The notes under the pieces: model-generated
What the model saw: the letters and a program-made list of their open reading frames with translations, nothing else
Databases searched by the model: none
What the model was told of the DNA's origin: nothing
Position numbers and translations under genes: made by a program
Assembly: GCA_025464345.1 (NCBI GenBank)
Contig: JAODGP010000003.1
Location: 1-25,476, forward strand
DNA: 25,476 nt
Direction of reading: 5' to 3'
Origin: Methanosarcinales archaeon
GTDB taxonomy: Archaea > Halobacteriota > Syntropharchaeia > Alkanophagales > Methanospirareceae
Part shown: positions 15,917 through 22,716 of the stretch, piece by piece
How positions within the stretch are numbered: the stretch's first letter is position 1
Layout of the letters: every line of letters begins with the position of its first letter

Positions 15917-15974
15917 CCTCAGAACAAATATCTAATGCACCCATTTTTTTATCGCCCAACCAATTGGTTAAACA

Positions 15975-16907
15975 ATGGACACGTGCATCTATCTTGTAAG
16001 AGCGGTGATACTCATCACCATCGGTGTACTGGCTGCGAATATCGTGCTGGAGAGCAACTTTATGCGGCTGTTGATGCCCGTAATTGAACCTTTCTGTCAT
16101 GCTTCCAATCTCTCACACGAGAGCATACTCGCAATATTCGCTTCGTTCTTCAATCCCACAGCGGGTAAATCCACACTCGCAGGCTTCTATCATGCCGGTA
16201 AAGTCAGCGGCGATGAAGCAACCGTCACCGTAGTTATGTGCACATTCCCGATAGTGGCGGGTGAATCGCTCTTCAGGGTCCAGGCGCCCATTGCTATCGT
16301 ACTCCTCGGTCCTTTCATCGGCGGTATTTATATCGGACTCAATCTCCTATCTGCATTCATCCAGAGCTTCAGCGCTTTCATTTATTCCAGATTGCGCTAC
16401 TCACGGTCACAGCATGGTGTTCATGACCGCATCAGCATCCCGGCTAACAGCCTGACAGTACATGAATGGCTCACATCGGCATTGAAAAAGTCATTTCATG
16501 CATTGAAGAAGATAATACCAATTACCGTGGTTTCATTCATCGCCGTGGATACACTCTTCAAACTCGGGCTCATGACTCACATCAGCCTTCTATTCGAGCC
16601 AGTATTGCGTGTGCTTGATTTACCCGGAGAGTGTATAACCGTCCTCCTGGCGGATTTAGCGCATTTCTCCGCAGGTTACGCTACCGTCGCCGCATTGCTC
16701 AGCAACGGTGCAATAACGCCCAAACAGGCTATCATCACACTCCTCATCGGGAGTCTGATTATCATCATCCTCATATACCTCAAGTACAGCATATCCATGT
16801 ACATATCACTATTTGGCAAACTCGGACTGAAGATAAGCATTGTCAATCTCTCCTGCAGCTTCGTATCCAAACTGATGACCATCCTGCTCGTGATGCTCCT
16901 CATGTGA
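15975..16907 (+). CDS. Gate/nucleoside-recognition-domain membrane protein
   Basis: The product is 310 residues and strongly hydrophobic, with roughly seven or eight membrane helices. Two similar halves carry a Gate-domain pattern (PF07670-like): SILAIFASFFNPTAGKSTLA with VVMCTFPIVAGESLF in the first half, and VLLADLAHFSAGYATVAALL in the second. Gate-domain proteins include SpmA/SpmB, FeoB gates and nucleoside carriers; the substrate here is unknown. The ATG at 15975 is preceded by AT-rich DNA without a ribosome binding site. The last 99 bp overlap the 3' end of tsr3 on the opposite strand. Confidence 0.82.
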   Translation: MDTCIYLVRAVILITIGVLAANIVLESNFMRLLMPVIEPFCHASNLSHESILAIFASFFNPTAGKSTLAGFYHAGKVSGDEATVTVVMCTFPIVAGESLFRVQAPIAIVLLGPFIGGIYIGLNLLSAFIQSFSAFIYSRLRYSRSQHGVHDRISIPANSLTVHEWLTSALKKSFHALKKIIPITVVSFIAVDTLFKLGLMTHISLLFEPVLRVLDLPGECITVLLADLAHFSAGYATVAALLSNGAITPKQAIITLLIGSLIIIILIYLKYSISMYISLFGKLGLKISIVNLSCSFVSKLMTILLVMLLM

Positions 16908-17408
16908 GCGATTCATGAACCTGCTCTGCAGCTCCACCACCTCCTCGCTCGTCTTCGCTCGGGAATATGCGAGCAGCATCTCCTCGTTCAACCTGAAGAA
17001 TTCCGCACCCCACTTGAATCTGCTCATTATCGCCCTCGATTGCTCCTGCTCGCCGAGTATGAAGAGAGCAGCAGCGATCGCTTCCGCGGAACTCAGGATG
17101 AACGGTCTGCCATAGTTCGTAGGATTTGATGCTATTAGATAGGGTAAAGCACGCTTCCTGCGCTTCAATGCCCTTATCTTCGATTCAAATTCACTTAGCC
17201 TGTTCCAGGAGCAATCGAAGACGGTTATACTCCCTGCATCCTTATCACGAGGTGAAAGCGCCTTATCTGCAATGGGTATCAGCAGAATAGTCCTGTAGGG
17301 TATCCTCCGTATCGCATTGACCGATTCCATCAACCCCGCCCGTGCTAATTTCCGCGCTGTACATCTCTTCGGGTCGCATTGTCCCGCATCGTAAACATAC
17401 AGTTTCAT
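16809..17408 (-). CDS. tsr3: Tsr3/DUF367 rRNA aminocarboxypropyltransferase homologue
   Basis: The product is 199 residues. Tsr3 transfers the 3-amino-3-carboxypropyl group of SAM to a modified uridine in helix 31 of small-subunit rRNA. Family motifs are YDAGQCDPKRCTARKLARAGL (from about residue 6), LSPRDKDAGSITVFDCSWNR (51-70), RALPYLIASNPTNYGRPFIL, SSAEAIAAALFILGE and FKWGAEFFRLNEEMLLAYS. The family normally ends soon after this helix; here some 30 extra residues (from about NRSHEEHHEQDG) are encoded antisense to the final helix of the Gate protein gene. This tail looks like read-through into non-family sequence. A TATA-like element about 25 bp upstream suggests a leaderless mRNA. Confidence 0.9.
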   Translation of the reverse strand: MKLYVYDAGQCDPKRCTARKLARAGLMESVNAIRRIPYRTILLIPIADKALSPRDKDAGSITVFDCSWNRLSEFESKIRALKRRKRALPYLIASNPTNYGRPFILSSAEAIAAALFILGEQEQSRAIMSRFKWGAEFFRLNEEMLLAYSRAKTSEEVVELQSRFMNRSHEEHHEQDGHQFGYEAAGEIDNAYLQSEFAK

Positions 17409-17423
17409 AACTGATCATTTTTT

Positions 17424-17435
17424 CTATATGCACCG
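17424..17435 (-). promoter_or_regulatory. Putative TATA box for tsr3
   Basis: The minus-strand sequence GCATATAGAAAAAAT covers this site, about 20-27 bp before the ATG at 17408, with no Shine-Dalgarno sequence between. Confidence 0.35.
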
Positions 17436-17478
17436 AGCTAATATCGTTTAACGTCACGAGCATATTTGAAGTTCCTCC

Positions 17479-17622
17479 ATGTCCGTAAGTCATCGGAGTG
17501 AAATTCATGCATTGAAACAGCGTGATATTACAGCTGGATTCGTGGGTGCAATCCTCGGTATTCTATCATTCTACCTTTTCAGTCCGATGAAAAGAAGGAA
17601 TGAGCAATTTAATATTGGGTGA
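17479..17622 (+). CDS. Possible small single-TM protein (47 aa)
   Basis: An open frame from the ATG at 17479 to the TGA at 17620-17622 encodes 47 residues: a polar N-terminus, one hydrophobic helix (ITAGFVGAILGILSFYLF) and a basic tail (SPMKRRNEQ). The layout is that of a small single-pass membrane protein with the basic tail inside. It ends 19 bp before malic enzyme on the same strand, so it would be co-transcribed. No convincing ribosome binding site precedes it, and it could be a chance frame. No function is suggested. Confidence 0.35.
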   Translation: MSVSHRSEIHALKQRDITAGFVGAILGILSFYLFSPMKRRNEQFNIG

Positions 17623-17641
17623 TAAATAGGAGTAGGGGGAT

Positions 17642-18907
17642 ATGGTAGAGCAGAGTGCACTGGCGTATCACGCACGCTATCGTGGTAAGATCGGCATAGC
17701 ACTGAAGGCGCCAGTCCGCAACTATGAGGACTTCGCTATATGGTACACACCGGGCGTGGCAGAGCCGGCACGAGCGATAGAGAGCAACCGGGAGTGCGTG
17801 TATGAGTACACAAACAGGGGCAATACCGTCGCTATCATAACTGACGGTACACGTGTGCTCGGACTGGGAGATGTGGGACCCGAGGCGGCACTGCCGGTAA
17901 TGGAAGGCAAAGCCATGCTATTCAAATATCTGGGCGGTGTTGATGCATTCCCCATCTGTGTGGCAACCAAGGACGCAGATGAGATTGTCAATCTGGCGAG
18001 ATGGCTGGCTCCCTCGTTTGGCGGTATCAATCTCGAGGACATAGCGAGTCCAAAATGCTATTATATACTTGAACGGCTGAAGCGGGAACTCAGTATCCCG
18101 GTATGGCATGACGATCAGCAGGGTACCGCTCTGGTGATACTCGCAGGTGTGAAGAATGCATTGAAACTCGCTGGCAAGAAGCTGAGCGAGGTGAAGATCG
18201 CACTTATCGGTGCTGGTGCTGCGTGCATAAGTGTGGCACGGTATATGCAAATTGCGGGTGCGAGATGGGGTAATATGGTAATGGTGGACAGCAAGGGTAT
18301 ACTGAACGAGAGCAGGGAGGACCTGAAGAACATAGCGGAGAAATGGGCTATGTGCATGCGTACGAACAGGGATGGTATAAGCGGCGGTATAAAGGACGCT
18401 ATGCGCGGTGCTGATGTCTGTATCGCACTATCAAAGCCCGGACCCGGAGTCATAAAGAAGGAGTGGGTGGCTGATATGGCAGATGACGCGATTGTATTTG
18501 CATGTGCGAATCCGGTGCCGGAGATAATGCCATGGGATGCGAAGGATGCGGGTGCCAGGATCGTCGCCACCGGGCGGTCTGACTTCCCGAACCAGGTGAA
18601 CAACTCCCTGGGCTTCCCCGCTGTCTTTCGCGGCGCTCTCGATGTACGTGCAACCCGGATAACAGATGAGATGTGTATAGCGGCAGCAGATGCGATCGCG
18701 AGCTATGCGGAGACAAGAGGACTGAGCGAGGATTACATAATACCGAAGATGGAAGAGCGTGAGATGTATGTGACGGAAGCAATCGCAGTCGCAGAGAAAG
18801 CGATGGAACAGGGCGTGGCAGCACGCGCGATCGGCGAGGAGGAACTGGAATCTGAGATACGCGAGAAGATATCTGTATCGTGCGTGGTCTCACAGCCATG
18901 GGTGTAG
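17642..18907 (+). CDS. Malic enzyme (malate to pyruvate, NAD(P)-dependent)
   Basis: The product is 421 residues, the short prokaryotic form. The enzyme oxidatively decarboxylates malate to pyruvate. Motifs: YTPGVAEPARAIE (35-47, catalytic Tyr Y35), ITDGTRVLGLGDVGPEAALP (66-85), MEGKAMLFK with general-base Lys K90, metal-binding INLEDIASPKC (E132, D133) and VWHDDQQGTA (D157), the nucleotide-binding loop GAGAAC (190-195) and FACANPVPEIMPWDA, GRSDFPNQVNNSLGFPAVFR. The last Gly of the usual GAGAAG loop is Cys here. Cofactor choice (NAD or NADP) cannot be read. A purine-rich Shine-Dalgarno (AGGAGTAGGGGG) precedes the ATG. An Lrp-type regulator follows directly, and pyruvate could feed PorAB. Confidence 0.94.
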   Translation: MVEQSALAYHARYRGKIGIALKAPVRNYEDFAIWYTPGVAEPARAIESNRECVYEYTNRGNTVAIITDGTRVLGLGDVGPEAALPVMEGKAMLFKYLGGVDAFPICVATKDADEIVNLARWLAPSFGGINLEDIASPKCYYILERLKRELSIPVWHDDQQGTALVILAGVKNALKLAGKKLSEVKIALIGAGAACISVARYMQIAGARWGNMVMVDSKGILNESREDLKNIAEKWAMCMRTNRDGISGGIKDAMRGADVCIALSKPGPGVIKKEWVADMADDAIVFACANPVPEIMPWDAKDAGARIVATGRSDFPNQVNNSLGFPAVFRGALDVRATRITDEMCIAAADAIASYAETRGLSEDYIIPKMEEREMYVTEAIAVAEKAMEQGVAARAIGEEELESEIREKISVSCVVSQPWV

Positions 18908-18909
18908 AA

Positions 18910-19377
18910 ATGAGACTGAAGGATAAGGATCGCTGTATCCTGCGGATGCTGCTCGATAATGGCAGGTTATCGTATTCAGAGATCGGCAGGCGGTGCGGTA
19001 TAAGCAGGCAACTGGCTTACGAGCACGTGAAGAAGCTGGTCTCTGAGGGGATAATCAAGAGTTTCTCGATCTGTCTGGACGCGGATAAGCTGGGGTTTGG
19101 TTTTATGGCTTATGTATTGCTGATAGTAAAGCCGGATGAGCGCCTGAGGCATGAATTAGCCGAGTTTCTGCGGCGGAGCAGGAATGTAAGGCGGATACAG
19201 TTACTCTTCGGGCGGTTTGACTTCTTCCTCGAACTGTTGTTCCGTAACAAGGAAGAGATGACGGATTTCATCAGGCGAATGCACTCCTTCGGCGCTGTCG
19301 AGCGGACGGAGACGTTCATAGTCTACCAGACTGTGAAAGATGCGCCGGAAGACCCGTTCCTTGAGTGCCTCAAATGA
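18910..19377 (+). CDS. Lrp/AsnC-family transcription regulator
   Basis: The product is 155 residues from the ATG at 18910, two bases after the malic enzyme stop; an ATG at 18898 that overlaps that gene is the alternative. Residues 1-50 form the winged helix-turn-helix (LKDKDRCILRMLLDNGRLSY, IGRRCGISRQLAYEHVKKL), and the rest forms a RAM-like ligand-binding/oligomerisation domain (MAYVLLIVKPDE, IQLLFGRFDFFLELLFRN). These regulators form dimers or octamers and often respond to amino acids. Coupling to malic enzyme suggests it may regulate that gene or central carbon flow. The stop is one base from the end of the oppositely oriented tRNA-Gly. Confidence 0.9.
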   Translation: MRLKDKDRCILRMLLDNGRLSYSEIGRRCGISRQLAYEHVKKLVSEGIIKSFSICLDADKLGFGFMAYVLLIVKPDERLRHELAEFLRRSRNVRRIQLLFGRFDFFLELLFRNKEEMTDFIRRMHSFGAVERTETFIVYQTVKDAPEDPFLECLK

Positions 19378-19378
19378 A

Positions 19379-19467
19379 TGCGCCGGCCGGGATTCGAACC
19401 CGAGTTAGAGGCTATTCGCTCCTGTAAGGATTGGCAAGCCTCTGTGATACCACTACACTACCGGCGC
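19379..19467 (-). tRNA. tRNA-Gly (anticodon GCC) with 18-nt intron
   Basis: On the minus strand the acceptor stem GCGCCGG (19461-19467) pairs with CCGGCGC (19380-19386), discriminator A at 19379, and no encoded CCA. The D arm is GTG-TAGTGGTAT-CAC, the anticodon stem GAGGC/GCCTC, and the T arm TCGGG-TTCGAAT-CCCGG. The anticodon loop TTGCCA|A has GCC at 19433-19435 and is split between positions 37 and 38 by an intron. Spliced length is 71 nt. The gene fills the space between the Lrp stop codon (opposite strand, one base away) and the aCPSF2-type RNase stop codon (same strand, one base upstream), so it has no room for a promoter of its own and is probably transcribed with that gene. Confidence 0.97.
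19414..19431 (-). other. tRNA-Gly intron with bulge-helix-bulge splice motif
   Basis: The 18-nt intron reads ATCCTTACAGGAGCGAAT and lies at the canonical 37/38 site. It folds as a perfect BHB: exon UUGC (positions 32-35) pairs with intron GCGA to form the 4-bp central helix; bulge CA^A lies on the 5' side and bulge AU^A on the 3' side, each cut after its second base; the intron closes as UCCU-UAC-AGGA. This is the substrate form of the archaeal tRNA splicing endonuclease. Confidence 0.93.
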
Positions 19468-19468
19468 A

Positions 19469-20746
19469 TCACTTTATTATGTACTCCTCACCGTTATGCG
19501 GTGAAATCGCTTCACAGCCGAACTTATCCCTTGCCCATGATGCGAACTCTTCAGCATGCTCGCCATGCACCGGGAATACAACTTCTGTACCTGAATTACA
19601 GAACCGTGATACCAGTTCCTTCAATTCAGAATCACCGGCATGTGCAGAGAAGTCATACTGCTCCACCCTCGCATTCACCTTCAGCACTTCACCGTCCGTC
19701 TCCACACAGCCATGCTCCACCAGTCGCCTGCCGTTTGTACCCTCTATCTGATAGCCAGTGAGCAGGATCTTGTTCTTCGGATCTTCATGAATCTTCTTGA
19801 GGTAGTACAGTACAGGACCACCATTGAGCATACCGGCGGTTGTAACGATGACAGAGGGTTCAGAAAGCGCCTTCTTACGCCTCTTCGAGTTCACAAATAT
19901 CGCATCGCTGAATGCTTCGTTTAACGCCTTCGCATCCTTTAAGAACTCGGGATGATGCTTGAACAGGCTGAATACACTCAGCCCCATACCATCCACGTAA
20001 GGTGTCACACCATGTGAATGGAGTATCATAACGATCTCCTGCGTCCTGCCAACAGCGAAACAGGGTACAATTGCATTACCGCCGGAGTCCACCGTCTCTT
20101 TTATCGAATCAACGAATTCCTCCTCCAATTCCCGCCGGTCACTGTGCTCCCTGCCATAGTACGTGCTCTCTATCAGCAGTATATCAGATCGCGGGAATTC
20201 TGCGGGTCTTGCACCGGGTATCAGCCGTGTCTCGCTCAGCTTTATATCACCGGTATAGAAAAGGCTTATATCTTCACTCTCTTTCCTCAGGTATATCGAG
20301 GAACTGCCGGGTATATGACCGGCATTGAATAGCTGGAACTCATATTCCGCATCGTAATCCGAGCCATCAAGCACGATTCGCTCTCCATAATCTACTGGAT
20401 GGGTATGCTGATCCATCCTCCTGATATTGCTCTCGTCGAAGAAACAGAACCCCTGATCCTTACCAACCTTTATCGTATCTCTACCCAGGAGCTGTGCCAG
20501 GTCTCGTGTAACAGAGGTGAGATACACCTCAGGCACCCGCTTCCGGTGCGCGGGCATCAAACTCGGTACCATGCCCGAATGGTCGAGATGAGCATGAGAA
20601 ACGATGACAGATTTTGGTGGTACGCTCTCAAGAGGTATCTCCGGCGGCTCAGAGGGTCTGAGTCCATAATCCATAACAATTCTGTCATCGATCAGTATCG
20701 CAGAACGACCGATCTCATTGCAACCGCCAAGGAACTTTATTTTCAT
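19469..20746 (-). CDS. Beta-CASP metallo-beta-lactamase RNase (aCPSF2-type)
   Basis: The product is 425 residues. It has the MBL core with GGCNEIGRSA at the N-terminus, SHAHLDHSGMV (50-60), GHIPGSSSIYL, FYTGDIKL, then the beta-CASP cap (LLIESTYYG, AIVPCFAVGRTQEI, VIVTTAGMLNGGP), EQYDFSAHAGDSEL and PVHGE. No KH domains precede the core, so it is the aCPSF2 type rather than aCPSF1. Members act as endo- or 5'-3' exoribonucleases in RNA processing and decay. It is eight bases downstream of the eS1 ribosomal protein gene, and tRNA-Gly starts two bases after its stop codon, all on one strand. Confidence 0.92.
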   Translation of the reverse strand: MKIKFLGGCNEIGRSAILIDDRIVMDYGLRPSEPPEIPLESVPPKSVIVSHAHLDHSGMVPSLMPAHRKRVPEVYLTSVTRDLAQLLGRDTIKVGKDQGFCFFDESNIRRMDQHTHPVDYGERIVLDGSDYDAEYEFQLFNAGHIPGSSSIYLRKESEDISLFYTGDIKLSETRLIPGARPAEFPRSDILLIESTYYGREHSDRRELEEEFVDSIKETVDSGGNAIVPCFAVGRTQEIVMILHSHGVTPYVDGMGLSVFSLFKHHPEFLKDAKALNEAFSDAIFVNSKRRKKALSEPSVIVTTAGMLNGGPVLYYLKKIHEDPKNKILLTGYQIEGTNGRRLVEHGCVETDGEVLKVNARVEQYDFSAHAGDSELKELVSRFCNSGTEVVFPVHGEHAEEFASWARDKFGCEAISPHNGEEYIIK

Positions 20747-20754
20747 CTTCTCTC

Positions 20755-21342
20755 CTACTGCTCTCGTGCTACACCTAAACGCTCTGTCTTTGTTATCTCT
20801 ACCCTTCTCAACGGATATACCTTCTTCGCCACCTTGTATATGTCAGAGGATAACTTGCCAAGTATTATCTCCTGAACATACTTACTTAATTCCAATGTTT
20901 TTGCTCTATTTATAATTATATCTTCCATCGCTTTTCTTATCTGTTTCACCTGCGTTTCACTCGCCTTCTTCAGTGTGAAACAGGAAGTCTTCACCCGCAT
21001 CTTCTCCCCGTCTCTGGTTGTGACCTCCACATTGGAATCAACCTTGGAGATACCTTTCCTCGCAAGACTGCGGAGGTAACCGGGATCCACCCTATGCCCG
21101 ATGAACCTCGTATATGCAGTTGTATGGTCTACATCTTCGATCTCGAGCAGTAACTTCAAGCTGGTATTCTTTATCATCTTGCCCGTGAGGTCGCCAAGGG
21201 TCATCTCGATCCGTCTGCCTATCAGCTTTGCTGGCTCGTCTGCGAGTGTCTCACCTGCCTTCATCTCACCGAACATCTTCGGCGCCAGAACAGTGTACCA
21301 TTGCTTCGCTTTCCATTTATCCTTCGGTCTCTTGTGTACCAC
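20755..21342 (-). CDS. rps3ae: Small-subunit ribosomal protein eS1 (S3Ae)
   Basis: The product is 195 residues, beginning at a GTG codon (21342-21340). Family features are KWKAKQWYTVLAPKMFGEM near the N-terminus, IGRRIEMTLGDLTGK, LLLEIEDV, TRFIGHRVDPGYLRSLARKG and the KTSCFTLKKASETQVKQIRK segment. eS1 is part of the archaeal 30S platform near the mRNA exit. AAGGTGTGA lies upstream at Shine-Dalgarno distance, and CTATATAAAAAG further upstream looks like a TATA box. It leads the run of eS1, aCPSF2-type RNase and tRNA-Gly. Confidence 0.96.
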   Translation of the reverse strand: MVHKRPKDKWKAKQWYTVLAPKMFGEMKAGETLADEPAKLIGRRIEMTLGDLTGKMIKNTSLKLLLEIEDVDHTTAYTRFIGHRVDPGYLRSLARKGISKVDSNVEVTTRDGEKMRVKTSCFTLKKASETQVKQIRKAMEDIIINRAKTLELSKYVQEIILGKLSSDIYKVAKKVYPLRRVEITKTERLGVAREQ

Positions 21343-21354
21343 GTATCACACCTT

Positions 21355-21367
21355 CTTTTTATATAGG
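21355..21367 (-). promoter_or_regulatory. Putative TATA box for rps3ae
   Basis: On the minus strand it reads CCTATATAAAAAG in the 31-bp gap between purQ and rps3ae, about 20 bp before the GTG start. It is a good match to archaeal TATA boxes, but it is close to the start codon, so the leader would be very short or absent and the nearby Shine-Dalgarno-like sequence may not be used on that transcript. Confidence 0.45.
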
Positions 21368-21373
21368 ATTGCA

Positions 21374-22165
21374 TCATATATAAATATGATTGCGGAGGTG
21401 AGCCATAACGGATTCAAATAGCTTCTTACCATCACCCCCGCGCTTCGACCGCCACCATTCGGGATCGGTGAAGGGATAAAATGCACGTTCTGGATGCGGC
21501 ATCATGCCCAGTATGTTCCCTTCGGGATTGCATATCGCGGCGATGTTATAGACCGAGCCGTTAGGATTCCATGGATAAGATGCATAGTTACCAGCGGGAT
21601 CCACATACCTGAATACTATCTGATCGTTATCCTCCATGAGCCGTATATATTCTTCTTCAATGAAGAACCTGCCCTCCGCATGTGCACATGGCATCTTCAG
21701 TATAGCGCTTCTGGGTATACCCTTCGTGAAGATACAACTGCCACGATTCTCATGCTTGAGTAGTGTGGGTCGGCATTCAAAATGTGCGGAGCTGTTCGTT
21801 GTCAATGCTGCACACCGTGTGCCATCAATACCGGGCAGTAATCCAAGTTCCACCAGTACCTGGAAGCCATTGCATATGCCCAGTATGGGCTTCCCTTCGG
21901 ATACAAACTCAGCTAATTCTCTGCTCAGTGTACCTTTCAACCGGGCTGCGAATATGGCACCTGCACGTACATAATCGCCGGCAGAGAAACCACCGGGTAT
22001 CACCAGCAGATCGTAATCGGCGAGATTGCGCCTATCACGGTTCACCGCGCCTGTCAACTGCTTGAGATGTACCAGTTCTGTGGAAGCACCGAGTCGTGCA
22101 AAAGCAAGAGCGGTCTCATATTCACAGTTCGTACCTTCTATCCGGAGTACACATACCTTTATCAT
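21374..22165 (-). CDS. purQ: Phosphoribosylformylglycinamidine synthase, glutaminase subunit PurQ
   Basis: The product is 263 residues and is a class I glutamine amidotransferase. The N-terminus VCVLRIEGTNCEYETALAF is typical of PurQ. The nucleophile is C98 in GICNGFQVLVELGLLPG, and the His-Glu pair is H224/E226 in MMPHPERAF. It releases ammonia from glutamine for PurL, which makes FGAM in purine synthesis. The ATG overlaps the DUF167 stop as ATGA, so the two are translationally coupled. purL and purS are not in the window. Confidence 0.96.
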   Translation of the reverse strand: MIKVCVLRIEGTNCEYETALAFARLGASTELVHLKQLTGAVNRDRRNLADYDLLVIPGGFSAGDYVRAGAIFAARLKGTLSRELAEFVSEGKPILGICNGFQVLVELGLLPGIDGTRCAALTTNSSAHFECRPTLLKHENRGSCIFTKGIPRSAILKMPCAHAEGRFFIEEEYIRLMEDNDQIVFRYVDPAGNYASYPWNPNGSVYNIAAICNPEGNILGMMPHPERAFYPFTDPEWWRSKRGGDGKKLFESVMAHLRNHIYI

Positions 22166-22371
22166 CGCTCCGTTATCTCCACCACTTTCCGCCTGCTCCT
22201 CGCACCTGCTACAATCTGTACATCGGCATTGAAATATTCTTCGAGTATTTTTATCACCGCACGGTTTGCCTTACCTCTCTCCGGCACTGCTCTTACACGA
22301 ACCGTCAGCCTGCCATCTGCACCTTCCACCACCTCGTCACTGCTCGAGTTCGGTATTACTTTTATTTCCAT
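22162..22371 (-). CDS. DUF167/YggU-family protein
   Basis: The product is 69 residues from the ATG at 22371, which follows AGGAG closely; an ATG at 22395 would add eight residues that are not part of the domain. The sequence matches the DUF167 pattern: IKVIPNSSSDEVVEG, LTVRVRAVPERGKANRAVIK, LEEYFNADVQIVAGARSRRK. The family is widespread, has a small alpha/beta fold and no established function. It overlaps purQ by four bases (ATGA) and is divergent from acylphosphatase across about 50 bp. Confidence 0.87.
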   Translation of the reverse strand: MEIKVIPNSSSDEVVEGADGRLTVRVRAVPERGKANRAVIKILEEYFNADVQIVAGARSRRKVVEITER

Positions 22372-22423
22372 TCTCCTACTAATATTCGTTGTCATACATT
22401 GTAGTATACGGAGCGAGTAAAAA

Positions 22424-22714
22424 ATGGTGCCAGAGGAGAAAGCGAGGGCGCATGTACTCGTAAAAGGCAGGGTGCAGGGCGTACTCTTCCGTGCGGCGAC
22501 GCGCGATGAAGCGCGTTTGCGCGGTGTCAGGGGCTGGGTGAGGAATCGGAGTGATGGCAGTGTGGAGGCGATATTCGAGGGCGAGCGGAAGAAAGTGGAG
22601 GAGATGATAGAATTCTGCCATTACGGACCGCCCGCAGCCAGGGTATCATCCGTAGAGGTGCGCTGGGAGGAATATACGGGCGAATTCAAGGATTTCTATA
22701 TCAGATACCGGTGA
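22424..22714 (+). CDS. acyP: Acylphosphatase
   Basis: The product is 96 residues, the usual size. It hydrolyses acyl phosphates such as carbamoyl phosphate or 1,3-bisphosphoglycerate. The phosphate loop GRVQGVLFR (15-23) holds catalytic Arg R23, and GVRGWVRNRSDGSVEAIFEG (34-53) holds catalytic Asn N41. GGAGCGAG precedes the ATG. The gene converges with the DUF7524-like gene, only two bases apart. Confidence 0.95.
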   Translation: MVPEEKARAHVLVKGRVQGVLFRAATRDEARLRGVRGWVRNRSDGSVEAIFEGERKKVEEMIEFCHYGPPAARVSSVEVRWEEYTGEFKDFYIRYR

Positions 22715-22716
22715 AT

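Noticed and set aside
15873..16100. A 75-residue minus-strand frame across the start of the Gate-domain gene
   Set aside because: It has no ribosome binding site or family pattern and overlaps the supported gene.
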